From Candidatus Krumholzibacteriia bacterium (lineage in GTDB: Bacteria; Krumholzibacteriota; Krumholzibacteriia; LZORAL124-64-63), in NCBI GenBank assembly GCA_030643455.1, contig DAOWLV010000009.1, positions 1 through 19,364 on the forward strand: a stretch of 19,364 nucleotides of DNA. Reading direction: 5' to 3'. The notes beneath the pieces are model-generated. The model did no database searches. It saw nothing but the letters and a program-made list of their open reading frames with translations, and was not told the origin of the DNA. Below are positions 13,711 to 19,364 of the stretch, piece after piece. The position numbers and the translations under genes are program-made. The first letter of the stretch is position 1. Every line of letters starts with the position of its first letter.

Positions 13711-13786
13711 CGCAATGATATCCAATATTCCAGTTCGCCTGGAAACGTCGCACAAGACGTTGATCTTGCCGGACACAGTTTCAGAA

Positions 13787-14575
13787 TCAGTTATGTAGGA
13801 ACACTCTCGGAATCGGTCCATCAACATAGTCCCCTTTGATGTGAATTCCGGCGATTTGATCCTGGACTTTTTGAAGCATCCCTGGTCCTGACCGAACCGC
13901 TGTTCCTCCTGCTGGTCCCACTGCAACTAAAGTTTCAGCATTGTGGTGGGCTTCTAGCATCAGCTTCAGATTCATTGCATAATTAAAAAGCAGCTCGCCC
14001 TCCGGCATTTCTCTTTCGGGCAGGGGTGTTTGGATAATTGGATCAAGAACAACTGTAATTGGTATCTGGTAGCCTTTAAAAATTACCTTGGGTGTACCGC
14101 GTTCAAAAAAAACGCGCTCAACAATAGAGCCTTCTGGCATACGGTCCAATTCAGAATAAATCTGAGCGATTTTTTCTTCCTCATCCTCATCCGTTTTTTC
14201 TGCCTCAAGCAGTGATGTTCTAGCGGCTTGAAGGCATGTATTAATTGCTTTATCAAATACAAAATATGCATCTCGACAAGACATACCATCCTTCATTAAA
14301 TCTTCGATAAACTTATTCTCTTTGTACTTTTCATCACACTCGTCTTCTGTCGGCCCTCTCTTTATATTTAGAAGAGGCTGCCCATCTAATAACAACTCCA
14401 TTTGCCCAGGCAAATATTCCAGGGAGAATTGATGGTATTGTTCACCATTGAAAACAAAAGCCACGTTTGCGTCAACGACCACATCCAGAATAAAACCTTC
14501 TTGGTGGTCTGCCCCTAAGCCAGCGGGGGGGTAAAAAAGCTGAATAAAACAAAAAACCCATAGTATGTATTTCAT
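13787..14575 (-). CDS. Hypothetical secreted protein, AT-rich gene
   Basis: I do not recognise this 262-residue protein. ATG at 14575 has AAGGGG upstream at good spacing. The N-terminus MKYILWVFCFIQLFYPPAGLGA is a signal peptide, so it should be exported. The mature part begins with a beta-rich stretch (FILDVVVDANVAFVFNGEQY, YLPGQMELLLDGQPLL), then an acidic, probably helical segment with three cysteines (DECDEKY, GMSCRD, INTCLQAARTSLLEAE) leading to EKTDEDEEEKIAQIYSELD, a second beta-rich part (RVFFERGTPKVIFKGYQIPI) and a glycine-rich tail (AVGPAGGTAVRSGPG). The cysteine segment could be a small disulfide-linked helical hairpin. Codon use and base composition are clearly more AT-rich than neighbours, suggesting transfer. 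It has its own candidate promoter and no partner gene. Confidence 0.75.
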   Translation of the reverse strand: MKYILWVFCFIQLFYPPAGLGADHQEGFILDVVVDANVAFVFNGEQYHQFSLEYLPGQMELLLDGQPLLNIKRGPTEDECDEKYKENKFIEDLMKDGMSCRDAYFVFDKAINTCLQAARTSLLEAEKTDEDEEEKIAQIYSELDRMPEGSIVERVFFERGTPKVIFKGYQIPITVVLDPIIQTPLPEREMPEGELLFNYAMNLKLMLEAHHNAETLVAVGPAGGTAVRSGPGMLQKVQDQIAGIHIKGDYVDGPIPRVFLHN

Positions 14576-14655
14576 AGCTAGCCCCTTTCGCTATCGAAAT
14601 AATGTTTTTCCAAGTCCACAAGAAAGCTTTTCATCTTTTACAACCCGGCCTTGAT

Positions 14656-14684
14656 AATATTATTGGGAATTGGACAATTCTCAA
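14656..14684 (-). promoter_or_regulatory. Candidate promoter of the secreted hypothetical protein
   Basis: On the minus strand TTGAGA (14684-14679, 5/6) is 17 bases from AATATT (14661-14656, 4/6). It would give a leader of about 75 nt to ATG 14575. The region is AT-rich, so a chance match is possible. Confidence 0.3.
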
Positions 14685-14753
14685 AACCAATAGAAGCCGA
14701 AAGCAGGCCCAGGCCACCTATGAACTCGGGTTTTGAAAAAACCCAGATGGCTC

Positions 14754-15608
14754 CTAATCCCCCACACGCGGCCGAGCCAAAACCAGTGCCCCGAGAATGA
14801 CAACCAGTCCCAGCGCAACCCGCACGTAAGCAGCTTCTTCACCAAACACCAGCCACGACACCAGCACCGCCAATGGCACCTTCAGATTGTTGGCCGAGGC
14901 CAGCAGTCCGGCCCCCACACGGGTCGCCCCCTTGTTCCACAGGTAGAAACCCAGCGCCGTCGGCATCAGGCCCAGGTACAGCAGCACCCACCAGGCCTTG
15001 CCGTGCCATCCGGCCAGGGGCTGGCCGCCACCTGCCATCCCGACCAGGACCGCGACCAGGGTGAACAGGGCGGCTCCCAGGTACATCCAGCCCAACAGGA
15101 TTGCTTCACCAGTTGCAGTCCGCCGCTTCAAGCGGACGAAATAGACCTGCCCCGCCGCGAAACACAGGTTGGCCCCTTGCAGCAGTACGATGCCACGCCA
15201 GTCGGCGTCGGCGGGCATGGCGGTGGTCACGACCACGCCGGCGCCGACCACCGCCAGCGCCGCGCAAACCAGATGCCGCGGGCGAAATTTTTGCTCCAGC
15301 AGGTCGGAAAACAGGACCACGTACAAGGGGGTGAAGATCGTGAACAGGGCCACCATCCAGGCGGGCAGCCAACGGTAGGATGCGATGTACAACACATACA
15401 TCAGGCCGAACTGGATCATACCCAGACCCATGGCCGAATACACGGTGCGGCGGGAAAGGGAGGATTTCAAAACCAGGGGTGAAAAAGCCGCCGCCGCCAA
15501 TAGAAGGCGGCCGCAGGAAACCGCCACCGGGTCGAGCCCGGCCAGTTGCCCCTTGATGAGGCCGAAGGAAAAAGCCCACAGCAGTGAAGCGGCCAGCAGA
15601 TGGATCAT
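14754..15608 (-). CDS. EamA/DMT-family transporter
   Basis: A 284-residue inner-membrane carrier of the drug/metabolite transporter superfamily with two EamA repeats and about ten hydrophobic helices. The first repeat runs from MIHLLAASLLWAFSFGLIKG to ALAVVGAGVVVTT (to about 129); the second begins GIVLLQGANLCFAAGQVYFV and ends LVVILGALVLARP. The conserved LWAFSFGLIKG start, YRWLPAWMVALFTIFTPLYV helix and ALGFYLWNKGATRVGAGLLA are typical of the family, which exports or imports amino acids, amines and related metabolites; the substrate is not readable here. ATG at 15608 has a modest AGGGAT site. It lies 31 nt after the M1 aminopeptidase gene on the same strand, so it could share the transcript and handle released amino acids (inference). 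Confidence 0.9.
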   Translation of the reverse strand: MIHLLAASLLWAFSFGLIKGQLAGLDPVAVSCGRLLLAAAAFSPLVLKSSLSRRTVYSAMGLGMIQFGLMYVLYIASYRWLPAWMVALFTIFTPLYVVLFSDLLEQKFRPRHLVCAALAVVGAGVVVTTAMPADADWRGIVLLQGANLCFAAGQVYFVRLKRRTATGEAILLGWMYLGAALFTLVAVLVGMAGGGQPLAGWHGKAWWVLLYLGLMPTALGFYLWNKGATRVGAGLLASANNLKVPLAVLVSWLVFGEEAAYVRVALGLVVILGALVLARPRVGD

Positions 15609-15639
15609 GACATCCCTGTCGGGCTGGATTCCCGAGCGA

Positions 15640-17754
15640 TCAACGGATGAGAGCCATGGGACGAACCTGGTTGAGGCCCTGACTGGTCAACCGCGCGAAG
15701 TAGGTCCCCGAAGCCACGGCCCGGCCCGACTTGTCGGTTCCGTCCCACCTGAACGAATTGTCGCCGGCGGGCCGCACTTCGTCGACCAAGGTTGTGACCA
15801 GTTTGCCGGAAACATCGTAGACCGCCAGCCGCACAGCCTGATCGGAGGGCAAGGTGAACCGGATCTCGGTGGCCGGATTGAAGGGGTTGGGCACGTTTCC
15901 GACCAGCTTCGCCACACCGGGCAAATCCTCTTGAACCGGCGAGGCGCCCTGGTCATTGACCTCGCGCAGCACCCAGTGGTCGGGATCCAGTTCCACGGAA
16001 AAAACCGGGTCATCCACCTGGAAACTGTACCACTGGACCTCTTCGCTGTTGTCGATCACGAAGGTCATCGACCCGCCGAGGGTTTCGACAACGACATCCA
16101 GGGGCATGGAAAACAGGCCGCCTTGATTCTGAACCTGCTCCACGCGAATCGAGAGCTGATGCCCCGCGCCCGCAGGCCCCGAATCCCAGGAAAAATCGTA
16201 GCGGGGATAATAATCGCCGTAGATCCACTGCTGGAAAAACGCCGTCAGGTCCAGACCCGAGACATCCTCCATCACCGCCTGGAACTGCTCGGTGGTCGCA
16301 CTGCCGTGACCGTAGGTATCCAGGTAAAGACCAAGGGCGGTGAAAAAATCGGTTTCGCCCAGCATGTGGCGCAGCATGTGGGGAATCCAGGAAGCCTTCC
16401 GGTAGCTGAGGTCATAGTCGAAAATGCTCCAGAAGTTCGATGGATCCTCCACGAAGATGGTGCCGCCCCCCAGGTAGCGGGCGCCGGCCATCTCGTCATG
16501 GTAGCCCGCCACCCCTTCATTCACTTCCCGCCAGTATGCCTCCGACCAGGTGGCGAAACCCTCGTTCAGCCATATGTGGCCGAAATCGGCGCAGGTCACC
16601 AGGTCGCCGAACCACTGGTGCGCCAGTTCGTGGGAGATGATCCCCTGGCCATATGCTCCGTAGTTCAAGCTGGTCAGGGTCTGATGTTCCATGCCCCCGC
16701 CCCAGGGAAAATGGACGTGGCCATATTTTTCGTTCAGGAAGGGATACTCGCCGAAAGCCGCGGCAAAAGCCGTGATCATGTCCGGGGTGATGGCATAACC
16801 GCTGGTGGCCGCATCGACCTGATCGGCCACCACGAAATAGTCCAGAGGCATCGTGCCGCCCTGGGCCGAATGGTATTCGTCGTGAAGCACGGTGAAAGGA
16901 TGAACGGTCAGGGCCACCAGATATGTGACGATGGGATACCGCTCCCGCCAGAAATAGGTCTTCTTGCCGGGCTCGGGGGTGGTCACCTCGACAAGCAAAC
17001 CGTTGCTGGCCACGACCAGGTCGTCGCGCACGGTAACGGTGATGTCCACCGAATCGGCCTTGTCGGTATTCAGATCCTTGCACGGCCACCAGTCCCGCGC
17101 CCCGTAGGGTTCGCTCAGCGTCCAGATCAAGGGATGGCCCCCGTAGCTGCTCCAGCCGAAATTATCGCCTGCAGGATTCCCGGAGTATTCGATTTCCACG
17201 GTGCCCTGCTCGCCAAGCAGGTAGGTACGATCCAGGGTCGTGGTGAGGATGCTGGCGGCGTGGCTGAAGGAGACAACCTGGCCGCCGGCCCGCACCTGCC
17301 CCACCGTCATGTTGTATTTGAGATTCAGATCAAGGGTCGAGATTTCGGCGCCGGTGACCTCGAATGTCACCGATACCTTGCCCGTCCGGGTATTGCTGTC
17401 CTGGTTCAGTTCGAGAACCAGATCGTAGAAATGGACATCATACAGAGCCATGTTGGGCGTGGCGTTCATGAGTTGGGCCTTGTCCAGGCGGGCCCCCTTG
17501 GCCAGCAGACGGGCCTTGGTCTCGGCCTCCTGGATCAGGAACTGGCGGGTTTCGTACTGATTTGTCCAGGGCGTGTTCGCCGGAAGTGGAGCCAGGGGTG
17601 TCACCTCGCCGAAACTGGTCGCCGCAGGGCTCGCCACCAGGGCCAGAGCCAGTGCCGACAGACCGGCCGCACGAAAACAAAATGACCTCCGTGAACCACA
17701 TAACAGAATTTTGCACAACAAGTTGTCGATTCGCATCCCGAAGGGCCTTGCCAT
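15640..17754 (-). CDS. Secreted M1 family zinc aminopeptidase with FlgD-type C-terminal domain
   Basis: Removes N-terminal residues from peptides outside the cytoplasm. From ATG 17754 the protein is 704 residues. Zinc and exopeptidase motifs are present: GGGMEH (about 352-357), HELAH with His375, Glu376 and His379, the third ligand Glu398 in LNEGFATW, and the catalytic tyrosine Tyr451 in DLSYRKASW. The N-terminal beta domain (LVLELNQDSNTRTGKVSVTF) is typical of M1. The signal segment SRRSFCFRAAGLSALALALV follows a basic N-region and resembles a twin-arginine signal. The C-terminus (about 613-704: GNVPNPFNPATEIRFTLP ... SGTYFARL) is a FlgD-like Ig domain as used by FCB secreted proteins. ATG 17754 has AAAGGTGG eight bases upstream; ATG 17736 and a GTG at 17766 are alternatives. 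An EamA transporter gene follows. Confidence 0.93.
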   Translation of the reverse strand: MARPFGMRIDNLLCKILLCGSRRSFCFRAAGLSALALALVASPAATSFGEVTPLAPLPANTPWTNQYETRQFLIQEAETKARLLAKGARLDKAQLMNATPNMALYDVHFYDLVLELNQDSNTRTGKVSVTFEVTGAEISTLDLNLKYNMTVGQVRAGGQVVSFSHAASILTTTLDRTYLLGEQGTVEIEYSGNPAGDNFGWSSYGGHPLIWTLSEPYGARDWWPCKDLNTDKADSVDITVTVRDDLVVASNGLLVEVTTPEPGKKTYFWRERYPIVTYLVALTVHPFTVLHDEYHSAQGGTMPLDYFVVADQVDAATSGYAITPDMITAFAAAFGEYPFLNEKYGHVHFPWGGGMEHQTLTSLNYGAYGQGIISHELAHQWFGDLVTCADFGHIWLNEGFATWSEAYWREVNEGVAGYHDEMAGARYLGGGTIFVEDPSNFWSIFDYDLSYRKASWIPHMLRHMLGETDFFTALGLYLDTYGHGSATTEQFQAVMEDVSGLDLTAFFQQWIYGDYYPRYDFSWDSGPAGAGHQLSIRVEQVQNQGGLFSMPLDVVVETLGGSMTFVIDNSEEVQWYSFQVDDPVFSVELDPDHWVLREVNDQGASPVQEDLPGVAKLVGNVPNPFNPATEIRFTLPSDQAVRLAVYDVSGKLVTTLVDEVRPAGDNSFRWDGTDKSGRAVASGTYFARLTSQGLNQVRPMALIR

Positions 17755-17814
17755 TGAATCCGCCACCTTTCAAATCTGGAAAAAACAGGGCGAGATCATT
17801 ATCCCGCTGTTGAT

Positions 17815-17843
17815 ATTGTACTGCATTTTGCCGGGCTAAACAA
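17815..17843 (-). promoter_or_regulatory. Candidate promoter of the aminopeptidase gene
   Basis: On the minus strand TTGTTT (17843-17838, 3/6) is 17 bases from TACAAT (17820-17815, 5/6). It predicts a leader of about 54 nt to ATG 17754. The -10 and spacing are good; the -35 is poor. Confidence 0.35.
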
Positions 17844-17970
17844 CCGGGAGCCCCGTTGGGATGAACTCCCATCCAAGGCCGGAAACTGGCATCCGAGGCC
17901 GTTTGCTCCCATATTTTCCGGTTCCCGGGACAACCTGCACCTGAGCCCTCTCCGCCAAAGGAAATGATCG

Positions 17971-18228
17971 ATGCCGACCTACGAATACGAATGCTCGCGA
18001 TGCGGGGTCATCACCGAGGAATTCAAGCCCATCTCGGCTCCCAAGAGGCAGCGCTGTCCCAAGTGCCGGGGCAAGGTCACGCGCCTCATCTCCGGGGGCA
18101 TGGGTATCCATTTCAAGGGGTCGGGCTTTTATGTCAACGATTCCCGAGGTAAGATGACCAGCGGCGGCAAGGACGAATCCGCCCCGGCCCCCAGCAGTGA
18201 AAGCAAGGCAGACAAAAAATCCGAATAG
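17971..18228 (+). CDS. FmdB-family zinc ribbon protein
   Basis: An 85-residue protein with the FmdB regulatory-protein zinc ribbon: MPTYEYECSRCG at the N-terminus and CPKCRGKVTRLISG, giving Cys8, Cys11, Cys29 and Cys32 as zinc ligands. The middle GGMGIHFKGSGFYVNDSRG is the common extension of this family, and the tail from about residue 62 is a low-complexity, Ser/Lys-rich disordered segment. The family's role is poorly defined (a putative regulator, named for linkage to formamidase genes). ATG at 17971 has AAAGGAA upstream at suitable spacing. It is followed 27 nt later by the kinase-like gene and divergent from the aminopeptidase. Confidence 0.93.
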   Translation: MPTYEYECSRCGVITEEFKPISAPKRQRCPKCRGKVTRLISGGMGIHFKGSGFYVNDSRGKMTSGGKDESAPAPSSESKADKKSE

Positions 18229-18255
18229 TCGGCACGCCGCATTCCGGAGGACGCC

Positions 18256-19364
18256 ATGGCAACCGAAAACGTATTTGTCGAGGTCGATGGACTGAAGATC
18301 GGAATCGCGTCCGGTATCACCGTGCTGCAGTTGCTGGACCAGAGGGATAGCCTCGACCCCCACGAGGACGACCCCATCGTCATCGCGTCGATCAACGGCC
18401 GCCGGACCAGCCTGGCCGAACCCCTGTTCGGGGACGAACGGATCCGCTTCATCCGCCTGAATTCCAAGGAAGCCCAGACCACCATCCAGCGCACCGTCCA
18501 GTTCCTGGCCCTGGCCGCCGCCGAGGATCTCTTTCCCGGACACACCCTCAATGCCCATTTCAGCTGTGGGCAGGGCATGTACTGCGAGCTGGACCGGCCC
18601 GAACCGTTGACCGACCTCGAGATCACCGCCCTGGAATCCCGCATGAGACAGCTGGTGGAAAAGAATCTGCCCCTGACTCCGCAGCGGTTCGGGCTGCGGG
18701 CCATTCAGAAGATCTATCAACGCCGGGGCGACCTGCGCAGCCTGACCACCGCCAAGTATCTGCGGCGCGATTCCCTGGTTTTCTACAGCATGGATGGTTC
18801 ACAGCTGCTCTATTTCGGCCGCCAGCTTCCATCCACGGGATACGTGCGCGCCTTCCGTCTGGCGCCCGAAAACCCCGGGTTCGTTCTGCTGACCAACCTC
18901 AGGGGCGAACCGGACCGGGTTCCAGATTACATCCCGCAGCCGAAGCTGCTGGACACCCTGCGGGAGTACACCTCCTGGGCGGAAAAGATCGGGATGCAGG
19001 ACACCGGCAGCCTCAACGAGTTCATCGTCAACGGGCGCACGAGCGACCTGATCCAGATCTCCGAGGCCCGTCACAACAAGTTCTTCGTGGAAGCCGCCCA
19101 GCGGGTGGCCGACCTGCCGGAAGAAGGCCGCCTGGTCCTGATGGCGGGCCCCTCCAGCTCCGGCAAAACCAGCAGTGCCAAGAGGCTGATGGTCCAGCTG
19201 CGCGTCCTGGGACTGGAGCCAATGGCCATGTCCCTGGACAACTATTTCGTTGATCGGGAAAAGACTCCGCGGGACGAGGACGGGGATTACGATTTCGAAT
19301 CCCTGGGCGCCTTGAACATCGATCTGTTCAATGAACATCTCAAGGCCCTGATGGCCGGCGAGGA
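18256..19364 (+). CDS. Uridine-kinase-like nucleoside kinase with ThrRS-like N-terminus (partial, runs off right edge)
   Basis: At least 369 residues are visible; the C-terminal part lies outside the window. The N-terminus (VFVEVDGLKIGIASGITVLQ, about 6-25) looks like a TGS domain, followed by a segment like the second additional domain of threonyl-tRNA synthetase (DLFPGHTLNAHFSCG, LTDLEITALESRMRQLVEKN, and further on YVRAFRLAP). The kinase part starts near residue 292 with the Walker A loop GPSSSGKTS (298-306) and continues with MSLDNYFVDREKTPRDEDGD (325-344), typical of uridine kinase/phosphoribulokinase P-loop enzymes. This fused type is known in bacteria as a nucleoside kinase; the substrate is uncertain. 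GGAGG lies five bases before ATG 18256. It is probably co-transcribed with the zinc-ribbon gene 27 nt upstream. Confidence 0.9.
   Translation, partial: MATENVFVEVDGLKIGIASGITVLQLLDQRDSLDPHEDDPIVIASINGRRTSLAEPLFGDERIRFIRLNSKEAQTTIQRTVQFLALAAAEDLFPGHTLNAHFSCGQGMYCELDRPEPLTDLEITALESRMRQLVEKNLPLTPQRFGLRAIQKIYQRRGDLRSLTTAKYLRRDSLVFYSMDGSQLLYFGRQLPSTGYVRAFRLAPENPGFVLLTNLRGEPDRVPDYIPQPKLLDTLREYTSWAEKIGMQDTGSLNEFIVNGRTSDLIQISEARHNKFFVEAAQRVADLPEEGRLVLMAGPSSSGKTSSAKRLMVQLRVLGLEPMAMSLDNYFVDREKTPRDEDGDYDFESLGALNIDLFNEHLKALMAGE

Larger units (their letters stand above)
13389..13786. other. AT-rich intergenic region with clustered palindromes
   Basis: About 400 bp between convergent genes holds no convincing protein gene. 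The first 110 bases are GC-rich and end near a T6 run (13453-13458) that could contribute to termination of the oligopeptidase transcript, though no clean stem precedes it. From about 13500 the composition becomes AT-rich and contains five inverted repeats: CTCATG/CATGAG (13508-13538), a 24-bp perfect palindrome (13549-13572), TTTGAC/GTCAAA (13631-13654), GACAA/TTGTC (13666-13683) and a GC-core near-palindrome (13687-13708). A reading frame at 13598-13798 starts with GTG, has no ribosome site and crosses the palindromes; I do not call it. Confidence 0.6.

Noticed and set aside
13598..13798. 66-codon plus-strand frame in the AT-rich gap
   Set aside because: GTG start without ribosome site; it passes through the second palindrome and overlaps the convergent gene's end.
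13540..13926. 128-codon minus-strand frame
   Set aside because: Overlaps the end of the secreted-protein gene in another frame and runs through both palindromes; no ribosome site.
14728..14744. GGGTTTT/AAAACCC hairpin just beyond the EamA gene stop
   Set aside because: Seven-base stem, mostly A-T, with no T tract on the minus strand after it; too weak to call a terminator.
15385..17685. 766-codon open frame on the plus strand
   Set aside because: Antisense to the M1 aminopeptidase and part of the EamA transporter; no recognisable domain.
17836..18720. 294-codon open frame on the minus strand
   Set aside because: Covers the FmdB zinc ribbon and kinase genes antisense; both plus-strand genes have motifs and ribosome sites.
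1..19364. CRISPR array, tRNA, rRNA, riboswitch or transposase
   Set aside because: No regularly spaced repeats, cloverleaf, conserved rRNA segment, recognised aptamer or transposase motif was found on reading either strand.

Overview
The window is about 19.4 kb of GC-rich, tightly packed bacterial DNA, almost all of it coding. Two extracellular hydrolases (a lysyl-endopeptidase-like serine protease and an M1 aminopeptidase) end in FlgD-like Ig domains of the 'VPNPF ... SGxY' type. Together with a BACON domain and a eukaryote-like citrate synthase, this points to an uncultured FCB-superphylum lineage (Krumholzibacteria, Eisenbacteria or Latescibacteria-like). That placement is inference from domain style. 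No rRNA, tRNA, CRISPR array, insertion sequence or integrase was seen.

Layout. (a) 1-1478, minus strand: a rubrerythrin-like diiron protein followed 3 nt later by a tRNA-dihydrouridine synthase whose sequence resembles eukaryotic Dus3; it runs off the left edge. (b) 1715-2992, plus: eukaryote-type citrate synthase with a perfect 14-bp bidirectional terminator. (c) 3090-3800, minus: a small XRE-type regulator with a likely self-regulated promoter, then a four-helix membrane protein that appears frameshifted. (d) 3929-4270, plus: GYD-domain protein. (e) 4288-10990, minus: a seven-gene putative operon in the order RluA pseudouridine synthase, secreted thioredoxin, L-2-hydroxyglutarate oxidase-like protein, PAP2 phosphatase, lysyl endopeptidase, sulfide:quinone oxidoreductase, 38-aa protein. 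It has two ATGA overlaps and a recognisable promoter upstream. (f) 11154-13388, plus: prolyl oligopeptidase with a lipoprotein signal. (g) 13389-14753: an AT-rich island with a dense group of palindromes, a possible small RNA unit and one unrecognised secreted protein. (h) 14754-17754, minus: M1 aminopeptidase and an EamA transporter. (i) 17971-end, plus: FmdB-type zinc ribbon and a uridine-kinase-like protein with a ThrRS-like N-terminus, cut by the right edge.

Taken together the genes suggest a respiring (TCA cycle, sulfide oxidation), protein-degrading bacterium: secreted lysyl endopeptidase, aminopeptidase and oligopeptidase would break down external protein, and the EamA carrier could move the products. 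I found no complete, clearly new multi-gene system. The best candidates for novelty are the palindrome-rich AT island with its orphan secreted protein, the Dus3-like enzyme in a bacterium, the 38-aa protein coupled to the sulfide:quinone oxidoreductase, and the decorated lysyl endopeptidase.
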